DNA of 19,145 bases from JAWOGN01 sp046496815 (GTDB lineage Bacteria > Desulfobacterota > DSM-4660 > Desulfatiglandales > Desulfatiglandaceae). The notes beneath the pieces are model-generated. The model was not told the origin of the DNA. It saw only the letters and a list, made by a program, of their open reading frames with translations, and ran no database searches. Position numbers and translations under genes: made by a program. The stretch covers positions 1-19,145 of the forward strand of contig JAWOGN010000077.1 in assembly GCA_046496815.1 (NCBI GenBank). The letters are read 5' to 3'. Below, in pieces: positions 8,747 through 19,145 of the stretch; position 1 is the stretch's first letter; every line of letters begins with the position of its first letter.

Positions 8747-11700
8747 GCCCGGACGGTCATAACATTAACCTGCAGATACTATTCACCAGTGATTTCTTTA
8801 AGGACACGGAGAAGTTCTGATTGTTAAGGAATGCCAATGGTCCTGCTGGGAGCAAATCATGCGGGCAAAGGGTTCAAATCCAATTCACAGCGCTTCGCAC
8901 CGGGGGGGTTAATGAACCGATTTACCGTCGCTGCAATTCAGTTTGCGTGTTCCGCTGACAGAGCGGAAAATATCGATAAAGCAGAGACAATGATCCGCCG
9001 GGCGGCGGGAGGCGGCGCAAACATCATTCTGCTGCCGGAGCTTTTTGAGACCCCGTACTTCTGTATCAATCAAAATCCCGAATATCTCGATCTCGCGCAT
9101 CCGGTCACAGGGAATCCAATGCTCGAACGGATGGGCAGGATTGCGGAGGAGGTACATGTGGTCTTGCCGGTCAGTTTTTTCGAAAAAGCCAACACGGCGT
9201 ATTTCAACAGTGTGGCGGTGATCGATGCCGATGGGACGCGCCTGGGAGTATACCGGAAAACGCACATCCCCGGGGGTATCGGCTATCATGAAAAGTTTTA
9301 TTTTAATCCCGGCGACACAGGCTTTGTGGTGTTTGATACGCGATATGCCAAACTCGGCTGCGGCATTTGTTGGGATCAATGGTTCCCGGAAACCCCCAGG
9401 ATATTGGCGCTGAAGGGCGCTGAACTGCTGTGCTTCCCATCCGCAATCGGGTCGGAACCGGAGGATCCGACCTATGACAGTCAAGGCCACTGGACGCGTG
9501 TGATGCAGGGTCACGCTGCAGCCAACCTCGCACCTGTGGTCGCCAGTAACCGGATCGGTACGGAGCATGGTGAGGCGTTCTCCATAACGTTTTATGGATC
9601 TTCCTTTATTACCGGTTTTAGAGGAGAAATCATCAAGCAGGCCGATCGGAATACCGAACAAATCGTGAGCGCAACCTTTGACAGGGAGGCGATTCACGAA
9701 ATGCGGTCGAACTGGCGGTTCTTCCGAGACCGACGAACAGAACATTACCGCCCCTTATTGGGCCTCGACGGCACCTGACTGCGATTCTAAACCGCATTCG
9801 GTTCCGCTCCGGGTAATCCGTGCAGCGGCCCTCGGTCACGTGCCGAATGATCACGAAATCTGAAAGGAGTTTTTCCAGGCATGATCCGATCAAAAATCTG
9901 GTTTCGATGTGCTGCCATGCACGATCCGGTTACGCCGATCATCGTTAGATCCGCGGTAATCGGTTGGGACGCAAAAGAGAGGGATGTCGAACTGACCATC
10001 ACTCGGGCCTTTAAGGGGGACGAGTTGGTCATGAGAATGAAGGGGTGGGTCACGGTCGATGTCAAACAAGTCATCGAAGTCGTAAAGAAATACGGCTTCC
10101 TCAAGGTCCTGGATGAACGAGACCTGGTTGTAGACGTGGAAACCGAAACGGAATTCGAAAAGTTGAGTGGGGAACTGAAAAAGGTGTTTAAAGATCAGTT
10201 GAATCTGGAAAGAATATGACGGATTTAGATTTTGATCCTGTTGAAATCCCTATTGACGGTGTTCTGGACCTCCACATGTTTGCACCCAAAGACGCGGTTT
10301 CGGTGGTACGTGAATATATTCAGGCGTGTCTCGACACGGGCATCTATGAAGTCAGAATTATTCATGGAAAGGGCAAAGGGGTTCTGCGCCGGACCGTCCA
10401 TGCAGCGCTTGAAAAACACCCCAGGGTATTGAATTTCAAACTGGACAGCGGGTCCTCTGGCTGGGGGGCGACCCGGGTTGAACTCAAGAAATAGAATTGG
10501 ATTTCCAGAGCTCGCTTATCACCCGGGCGTGTTTTATTCCTGCCCCCGTGATATTCAAGACGGCTGCCCTTGCCCTCTCACCCTGTATTTTCAGTTTCTC
10601 CGGATGCGCCAGAAATCCAACCGCTTTTTGAGCGAACTCTTCAGGGCTTGATACACGCACCCCCGCTCCAGTTGCCTTCAGCAGTGCTTCCGCGTCTGAA
10701 AAATTCTCCATGGAGGGGCCGTAGAAGACGACCTTCCCCCATGCGGCCGGCTCCAGCGGGTTTTGTCCCCCGAGCGGCACCAGGCTGCCGCCGCAAAACA
10801 CAATGGTTCCGACACTGTAAATTTTGAACAGCTCACCGAACACATTCACGATCACAATCGGTTTCGTTCTGGCTCCGTCCCCACGGGAAAAGTCGGTCCA
10901 AAATTGAAAACCCCACCCCCGGCTTTCAATGAGGGAGGCGATGAACTGTGTCCGCTCCAGGTGTCTGGGGGCGATGAACAAAACGGTGTCCGGAAATTGC
11001 TCCAGTATTTTCTCATAGGCATCCAGGATCATCCGCTCCTCACCCTCGCGGACACTCCCGGCAATGAGAACCCTGTCAAACCCCTGCAGGTTCAGGACCT
11101 GCCGCATCCGCCCCTCAAGTTCCGGGTTCACCGAACGCCCCAGGAGATCGTATTTGGCATTGCCGTTTATTTGAATTCTTTCAGGATCGGCGCCCATGGC
11201 TTGGATGCGGGCGGCATCCGCCTCCCCGATCATGCTGAATGCATCGATGTGATTCAGGACATCACGAAAAAACGGCTTCACCTTGAGATAACGCTTCACC
11301 GATCTCACAGATATGCGTCCATTCACCAGCGCCGTCCTGATTCCCATCCGGTGAGCTTCGTAAATCCAGACCGGCCAGATTTCAGTCTCGAGAAAAATCA
11401 GGACGTCGGGGCGAATCGTGGAAAGAGATCTTCGAACCGAGCAGAAAAAATCGATGGGGGCGTAAATGACGGGGACTGTTTCTTCAAACGTTTCCCGCGC
11501 AAGGCTGCGCCCATGTTCGGTGATGGTCGAAACCACCAGTGAACACCCCGGGATGACCATTCCGATTGCTTCTGCAATCGAAGCTGAAACTTTGACTTCT
11601 CCCAAAGACGCGGCATGGATCCATATGCGCGGCCGCGTTGTCAGGCATTGCATCGTTTCTTTGGGGAGCACTCCCAGGCGTTCTTTGAGATCTCCCCCGT

Positions 11701-14700
11701 ATTTTCCGGTGATGCGGGTGTAGATCCAGAACGCCGGGAAAAGTGAGATGAACATGGCGCTGGTGAGAGCAACATACGCGCAATAGAGCATTTTCACAAT
11801 TTTGATTTTACTCTCCCTGTATATCAATCGGTCTGAACTCATACCGCTTCATGTTTCCCATTGCAGTCACATAGAGCGTATTGTCTTGTTCTATCATCTA
11901 GGTTATCGGCAGGATTACGCCGCCTGAGGGGATGATATGCACTTCCGGATTGGGTGGGCACAGGGTCGCGCTCAGATCAAAGGCCTCTTGAAGATCCTCT
12001 GCATATATGAAACCCATTTTTTCACCGACTTCCCGGGGGATATCCTTTGAGACAAGGATGATCTTAAACCGATGCTGGATCGCCAGGGTCATGGCCAAGG
12101 CCATATTAAAATCAATGGCGCCCCCTTCCATGATCAAACGCTTGTTCTCAAAATGCTCCAAGACGGCCTCATAGAGGCGTTCGCCGTATTTTGCATGAAA
12201 CCCCTCAAAGCTATCCACAAAGGCATCGGGAAGGTTCCCGGAGCAGTCGGCGGCCAGGATGATGCACGCGCCCTCTTTCGTTACCATGGACGCCGGCGAC
12301 AGAGGCTTGAAGATCTGGGGTCCCTCACAGTAGGGAAAGGAGGTAATCAGCGTCAAATCGGATTTCCTGGAGAAGTGTCGCGAGATGATTCCCTTGCTTT
12401 TCCGGATGCCGGCGAGATGCGCCTGAACCGGATCGCCCGATACCACATCATACACCGCATCGTTCCGGTTCAAGACACTGTTGAGGATGTAATTGAGTTT
12501 CGCAGATCGTGCAATTTGAGAAACTTGTTCATAAAACAAGTTGCCTTCAATCCTTCCCGGTCCGGTACCCGGATGAAAGGTAAATGCCAGATGATGCTCG
12601 AGGATGGAATCAAAGTCGGCCACACCCGGAAAAAGGATCTTTCCACCGCCACCAAATCCATTCATGGGGTGTGGAAAAATGGAACCGATGCCGATTCTGA
12701 ACGTGGCATCGGAAACCCGGCGGTTGATCCTGACGTCCCGTCCCGTGCTGAGTCTCCCGGCGGGTACCAGGTCGGCCGCGTGACAGTCATGGTTGACAAA
12801 TCGATACCGGTCGAGAAGGCGGTTCCCAAACGTCATCTCAAGCTCCCCAGACGTCAATGGTCGGTGCGTCCCGAGTGCGATGACGACGGAAATGTTTGTG
12901 TCGGGTATATGGATGGCATCCAGTTCAGCCAGTAACACATCGAGGATGATTTCCTTCGGAGACGCGCGGGTAAGGTCTTCGACGATGATGGCGACTTGAT
13001 CCGATGGGGAAAGCACCCTATTCAGGCGCGGCGCCGCAATCGGCTTTTCTAACGCTTTGACTGCGCATTCCCTGACATTCACATCTTGTTGTGCGTCATG
13101 AAGGCCGGCATAGGTAAGAACCTTCCAGTCAGGAGGGATTTCAAACTGTCTTTTCCGACGTCCATAGCATATGAAGGGTTTGTCCATATTTGAATTTTGG
13201 CATGAATTAAACCAAAAGGTATTTTTTTCTCACCTCCTCATTTCCCCGCAAATCGTCAATGCTTCCGTGGTAGCGAATCATCCCGTTATCGATGACATAC
13301 CCCTCGTTGCTTAATCTTAAGGCAACTCTTTGATTCTGTTCCGCCAACAGCACCGTCAAGCCTTTATCCCGCAGTTTGCCTATTTGTTCTTCCAGCACCT
13401 CAATAATCATGGGAGCCAAACCTTCAGTCGGCTCATCCAACAGCAGGAAATCCGGATTCGTCATGAGGGCTCGGGCGATGGTCAACATCTGCTGTTCACC
13501 CCCGCTCAAAAAACCGGCCTTGCGGCCATCAATGTGTTTCAGGGCCGGGAAAAACCCATAGACGCTCTCCTTATTCCACGTCGCTTCTCCCCCGGTCTTC
13601 CGTTCGGATATCTCAAGATTGTCTCCAACCGTTAAGTCCGCAAAGACCCTCCGGTTGTCAGGGACATACCCCATTCCCTGCCGAGCCAGCTGATAGGGCT
13701 TTTTCCCCAGAATGTTCTGCCCCTTAAAGATGATGGTTCCCTGTCGGGGAGGCGTCAAGCCCATAATGCTTCTCATGGTGGTGCTCTTTCCCGCCCCGTT
13801 CCTGCCCAGGAGGCAGACAATCTGACCTTTGGGCACATGGAGCGAGACCCCAAACAAAATATGACTCAGGCCATAATAGGTATGGATGTCCTCCACCTTT
13901 AACATGGCTCCGCGCCTCCCAGGTAACATTCCTGAACCTGGTTGGAGTTCCTCACATCGTCGGGCTTTCCTTGCATGATCGTCAGCCCTTGATGCAGGAC
14001 CATGATACTTTGCGCCACATTGAACACCACTTCCATGTCGTGCTCGCAGAACAAAATCGTCAGTCCGCGCGAATGGGCCAGTCGTTTGATGAGTGCCATG
14101 GTCGCTGCGGTCTCTTCGGCGGACATGCCGGCAGTGGGCTCATCCAGGATTAACAACTCCGGTTCATTGCCCAGAGCAATGGCGATCTCCAGCGCTCTCT
14201 GATCGCCATAGGCCAACGAACCGGCGATATGCCGGGCCTTATCCGAAAGGCCCACATTTTTCAGGATGCTCTCAGTTTCTTCCCCAGCCAGTTTATCTGC
14301 AGGGTAGAAAAGCTTCCAGCTCTTTCGCTGTTGTGAGAGAACAGACACCTGAACGTTCCTAAATACCGTAAGGCGTGGAAATATGTTTGCGATTTGAAAT
14401 GACCGGCCGATTCCTTTCCTGCAAATCTGGTAGGCAGGCAGTGCAGTGATATTCTCATCATTGAAAATGACGCTTCCGCGGTCCGGCTTCAGCTGCCCTG
14501 TGATCAGATTGAAAAGCGTTGTTTTTCCTGCGCCGTTGGGTCCGATTACGGCAACCAGATCCGCCTTGTTGACGCTGAGATTTGCGCCGTTGACCGCCTT
14601 GAAGTCACCAAAGGACTTATATACGTTCTCCACCTGAAGCATCCACATCCTTCCTTTCAACCATCCCGTAAGGCCTTGAACCGAATTTTTCCAAGACGTA

Positions 14701-17700
14701 GCCCCAAACTCCTTCCGGCAAAAAGAAAATAAGCAAGATCAGTATAATACCAAGTATCAACGTCCAGTACTCGGTGTAGATACCAACGAAAGTTCTGAGA
14801 GAGACCATAATGGCGGCACCCATGATCGGCCCCGCGAATGTAAACCAGCCCCCCAAAAGACACATGATAAAAATCTCCAGGGACAAGACCCAGAAGAGAA
14901 GGTCCGGGAAAACCGACTGTTCGAGCACCACAAAAAGCACCCCTGCCACACCGGCGAAAAAGGTGGCAATGACGATACCCAAAAGTTGATGGCGCCGCAC
15001 ATTGATGCCCACCGCTTCGCACCGTTCCGGGTTGTCCCGAATTGCCTGGAGCGTCATGCCGAAAGGAGATCTCAGGACCGCGTACATGATCATGAGACAG
15101 ATGGTGAGCAGGATCAGGATAAAATAATACGCGCTGATTGAAGACGAGATAACGTCGGGAACGGGAACCCCGTGGATACCGTCGTCTCCCCCTGTCAGGC
15201 TGTACCAGCGGAAGGCGATGGCCCATATGAGAGAACCCAGGGAGATCTGGAGCATCCCGAAATAAAGCCTCGTCAGCCTCACGCAAAACCAGCCGATAAG
15301 GAGCCCCACGATCGCTGCAACCACAGGGCCGGCTGCAAACCCCACCCAAAACGGCAGCGAAGTTTTGGTCAGGATCAGGGAAAAGGTGTATGCCCCCACG
15401 CCGTAAAAAGCGGCATGATGAAACTGAAACATCCCGCCATGGCCCACCACCATGTTCAGGCTCATGGCCAAAAGGGCGGTTACAAAAATGGCCGTGAGAA
15501 TGTAGGTGTAGAAACGAGGAATAACCGGCGGCAAGAAAAGAAGCACTACCCAGATGATCCCATAAGGCGCAAAGGATTTGAACCGGCTTTTCATGGACGG
15601 AAGCCCCTTCTTACCACACCGATTTTAACATACCGCGAGGACGCCAAAGCAGCACAATCACAACCGCCGTGTAGGGAAAAACGATCGCAAATTGCGGCCA
15701 GAACAGGACACCGAACGACTGGGTCAATCCGAAAATGAGAGACCCCACCATAGCCCCCCACATATTGCCCAACCCCCCGATGGTGACGATCAGGAATGCT
15801 TCAATGATGATGTCGTGGTCCATACCGAGGGTGATACTCACGGTGGGAGCGACCAAGGCGCCGCCGAGTCCGCCCAGAAAACAGCCCAGCACAAAAGCAA
15901 AGGCGAATACCCAGCTCACATTGATGCCCACAGCGCCCACCATCTCTCTGTCCACAGCCGCTGCCCGGGCAATCTTTCCGATCTTCGTTTTGTTGGTAAA
16001 AAGCCACAACGCGATGGCAACGAGAGGACCGAGAATGAGAAGAAAAAGATTGTAACGGGGTATGGACAAGCCGAAAATGGAAACAGAACCCTCGAAAAAA
16101 TCCGGCGCCATGATGGATCGGTACTCGGCCCCCCACGTGAGCTTCACCAGGTCTCCCAGTATCAGCATGAGCGCAAAGGTGAACAGCAGGAGCATGAGGT
16201 GCTCCCGTTGATAGAGGTGACAAAAGAGCAGCCTCTCGGAAGCAAGGCTTACCAGGGCGACAACAAAGGGAGAAAGAATCAAGGCAAGCCAGAATCCCAT
16301 CGCTCCGCCCCCAAGGAGTTTGGAGATACTGAAGGCTGAAAACGCCCCGATCATATACAAGGAGCCATGGGCCACATTGGGAACTCTCAGCACGCCAAGG
16401 ACAAAGCTGAGTCCGGACGTGACGATAAATAATATCATGGCGCGGCTGAGCCCCACCAGAAATTGGCTTCCCAGGGCTGAGAGGTCAGGTAGCATGCTTG
16501 GTGGATTTCTCCGGAGAATTATGGAAGCGGGGAAAGGACTGGCGGCCTTTCCCCGCTTCGGATCGCATTACTTCTTTCGGGCTTTCGCAATCTCTTCACA
16601 GGTGGGCAAAACCTCTTCCCCTGTGAGGGTCGTGATATCGGATGCAATCACGAAGTCATACTGGGGGGTCTTTGTGGTCACACCGAAGTACATGGGGTAC
16701 ATGGCCTGATGATCGCAGGCCCGCATTTCTACCATACCGCCGACTGGGCTCTTGACCTTGAGTCCTTCCAAAGCATCAACGAATTTTTCCGTGTCAATGG
16801 CGCCGGCTTTCCTGAACGCTTCGGCAATGAAATGGGCGGTCAAGTATGCGTTAAAGGCGGGAAACCCGGGAGGGCTGCCGTAAGCAGACTCGAAAGCGTT
16901 TACAAAAGCCTTTTGCTCGGGCGTCTCCGGATAATAAAAAAGGTACTGAATTGTGCCCAGCACACCCTCGGGCCCCTCGGCCCCAAGCGGCTTGAGCACG
17001 GCATGGTCAATGGCCGTATGAATCCAGGTAGCCATCTTGGAAGCCATGCCGGTTGACTTGATGGCTTTGAGGCAATTGGTCATGCTGGCGCCGCCGGTGC
17101 AAAAAATGACCGCATCCGGTTTCGCGCTGATTATTGATGTGAAATAAGGCACGAGATCCGGTTCGCCGACCTTCCACCACGACTCCCCGATCTTTTCCAC
17201 GTCGGGTTTGAGCGCCTTGAGGTTTCTCCAGGCCGCATCGCCGATGTCATGGCCGTAGGAATAATCGTCACCTGCAATCCAATACTTGCGGTACGGTTTT
17301 TTCGCCAGACCAACCCCTCCCGCCTTGCCGCCCATGGCGGTGTTGTCCGCGGTGGAAAAAACGTAACGGTGCCCTTTTTCTCCAGTTATTTTTTCGGTTT
17401 TGGAGATCCAGACAATAAACGGGACTTTCTCCTTCTTGGACACGGCGTCGGAAACCGCCAAGGCAGCTCCACTGTTGATAGTACCGACCAAAACGTCCAC
17501 GTTCTCCCTCATGACCAACTCCTTGGCCATGTTGAGGGCGATTTCCACCTTGAACTTGGTGTCCCGGGTGGTAAATTCGATTTGGCCGCCCAAAACCCCT
17601 TGATTGTTTATTTCCTCAAGGGCCAGTTTGAAGCCGTTCAGCGCATCATTGCCGTAAACAGCGGCCGGACCACTGTAACAGTCGATGATGCCGACTTTGA

Positions 17701-19145
17701 TATTGCGGGCCGCAGCCTGCACCGGCAGCATAAAGACCGACAGGGCGATGAGGATCCCTAAAGAAACAAACGCTCTCTTCAAAACTCTCCGTTCCATTTG
17801 GCTGATCTCCTTTTTGTTAAGGTTTTCGGTTTTTTTCCGCGTTTCGTCCAAAAACTCCCTTGCTGAGAAATCAGAGGTCTATACTGCGTTTCTATCAGAT
17901 ATTCCTAGATTTTCAAGCAAATGTCATTCATAAAACTTAAAAAATCAATCCCCCCTGCTTCATGGCTCGCCGAGAGATCCGTGCCTCATCCCACCCAAAG
18001 TCCCCGAAAAACTTGACATGCCGAGATTCAAGCTTTCATGCATGAAAATGTACCGCCCTTTCTTGAACTGAGATAAAGTGCAAAAAGGAATTTGATGCAT
18101 GCCGGCCGTTCTTCCCAGCCAAAGTAGATGAAAAGGCCTTAGTTGTCAAGCTACAAGGCGTTAACATATTTAAAATTAAGTTTTACTTAGCTAAAAAAAT
18201 AGCCATACAGGTCACGAGAAACGCCGCAGATGGATACCTGATGTAATCCCGGCTACAGCCTGAGAAAGATTACAGAGACAACCGTAAGTGAAATGCCCAA
18301 CACATCGGCTTGCCTCAGTTTCTCCCGGTAAATCAACGCAGACAATACCACCGCAATGACGAAGTGCATGCCGGTAATCGAAACAACAATGGAAAGCGGT
18401 CCCACTGACAGCGCCTTCAGGAATGAATAGAAACCGGCAAAATTTATGATTCCCATCATAATGCCGATGAGAACTGCGTCTTTGTGTGTTGTGCTTGTGC
18501 CCGCTGTCTCCAGGTTTTTCCTGATCGCAAAACTGAACAGCGTGCCCATAAAATATGAAACTGCCATGAATCCCATCTTATTCGTATGCATGGCGGCGAA
18601 TTTGCTTGAAATAGACGCAATCGCTCCAGACAGGAGAGAAACGAACACCAAGACAAGTCCGCGCCTTGTGCTTCCCCGTGACGGTTTTTGGTCCTCCACC
18701 CGGCTTGTCAAAATGTAGATGACCGCCATGGCCAGAACAATGCCGATCCCCTGATAAAGGGACAGTTGATCATGAAAGAAAAAAATCGAGAAGACAATCA
18801 CGATGACGGCATTGAGCCGGATAATCGGATAGACGGTGCTTGGCGTGAGGTGCTTGAGTGCCTCCATATGCGTGAGGGTGCCGATGACAAAAGACCCGCT
18901 GTTCACGAATGCAATCAAAAATAAATAGCCCATATTCGCAACCGGCTGTTTCAATATGAAGAAAAGTGCCGAACTCAGAATCGTCACGGTTGCCATGAAA
19001 GAAAAAGTCGTCCGGGCTGAATTGCATTTTTTCTCGACAGATACCTTGTACAGAAATCGTTGAATGCCCATCAGCACCACGGCGATAATGCTCAGCACGT
19101 ACCAGTTGTTCATGCCCATTTGCCTTTCCCTGGTCGGACGACTTG

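Overview
The window looks like a chromosomal stretch of a Gram-negative, probably anaerobic bacterium. A Kdo transferase (WaaA) implies lipopolysaccharide. A bis-MGD molybdo/tungsto-oxidoreductase, a LarA-type racemase and a GAF-class III cyclase fit Desulfobacterota (the former Deltaproteobacteria). The lineage is an inference from gene content and protein style, not from a marker gene. I see no rRNA, tRNA, CRISPR array, insertion sequence or phage gene.

Plus-strand half (1-10494). The window opens with the 3' end of an SDR/DUF2867-type oxidoreductase, then a 52-residue single-pass membrane protein and a cytoplasmic molybdopterin oxidoreductase. Next come a class III nucleotide cyclase with a GAF-like sensor region and a thioredoxin-fold DUF255/YyaL-type protein, which may have both an exported and a cytosolic start. 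Then a TPM-domain (YgcG-like) membrane protein, a nucleotidyltransferase-fold protein and LemA form a probable envelope cassette. The plus-strand run ends with an AguB-type N-carbamoylputrescine amidase, a 112-residue protein I do not recognise, and a stand-alone Smr-domain protein whose start overlaps the previous stop (ATGA).

Minus-strand half (10484-19119). Read right to left: a DMT/EamA transporter, a 455-bp intergenic region, then a complete branched-chain-amino-acid-type (HAAT) ABC transporter in the order binding protein, LivH, LivM, LivG, LivF. It is followed 19 bp later by a LarA-family (nickel-pincer-dependent) 2-hydroxyacid racemase/epimerase, a possible 29-codon ORF, and waaA. The waaA 3' end overlaps the Smr gene tail to tail by 11 bp.

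The most interesting unit is the ABC transporter joined to the LarA homologue. It suggests that the 'amino acid' transporter really imports a chiral 2-hydroxy acid, whose stereochemistry is then adjusted in the cytoplasm. Next in interest are the TPM-nucleotidyltransferase-LemA cassette (with a substituted metal-binding residue), the Asp-for-Cys substitution in the Fe-S site of the oxidoreductase, the non-canonical purine-specificity residues of the cyclase, and the dual-start arrangement of the DUF255 gene. Several start codons differ from the longest possible ORF, and the reason is given in each entry.
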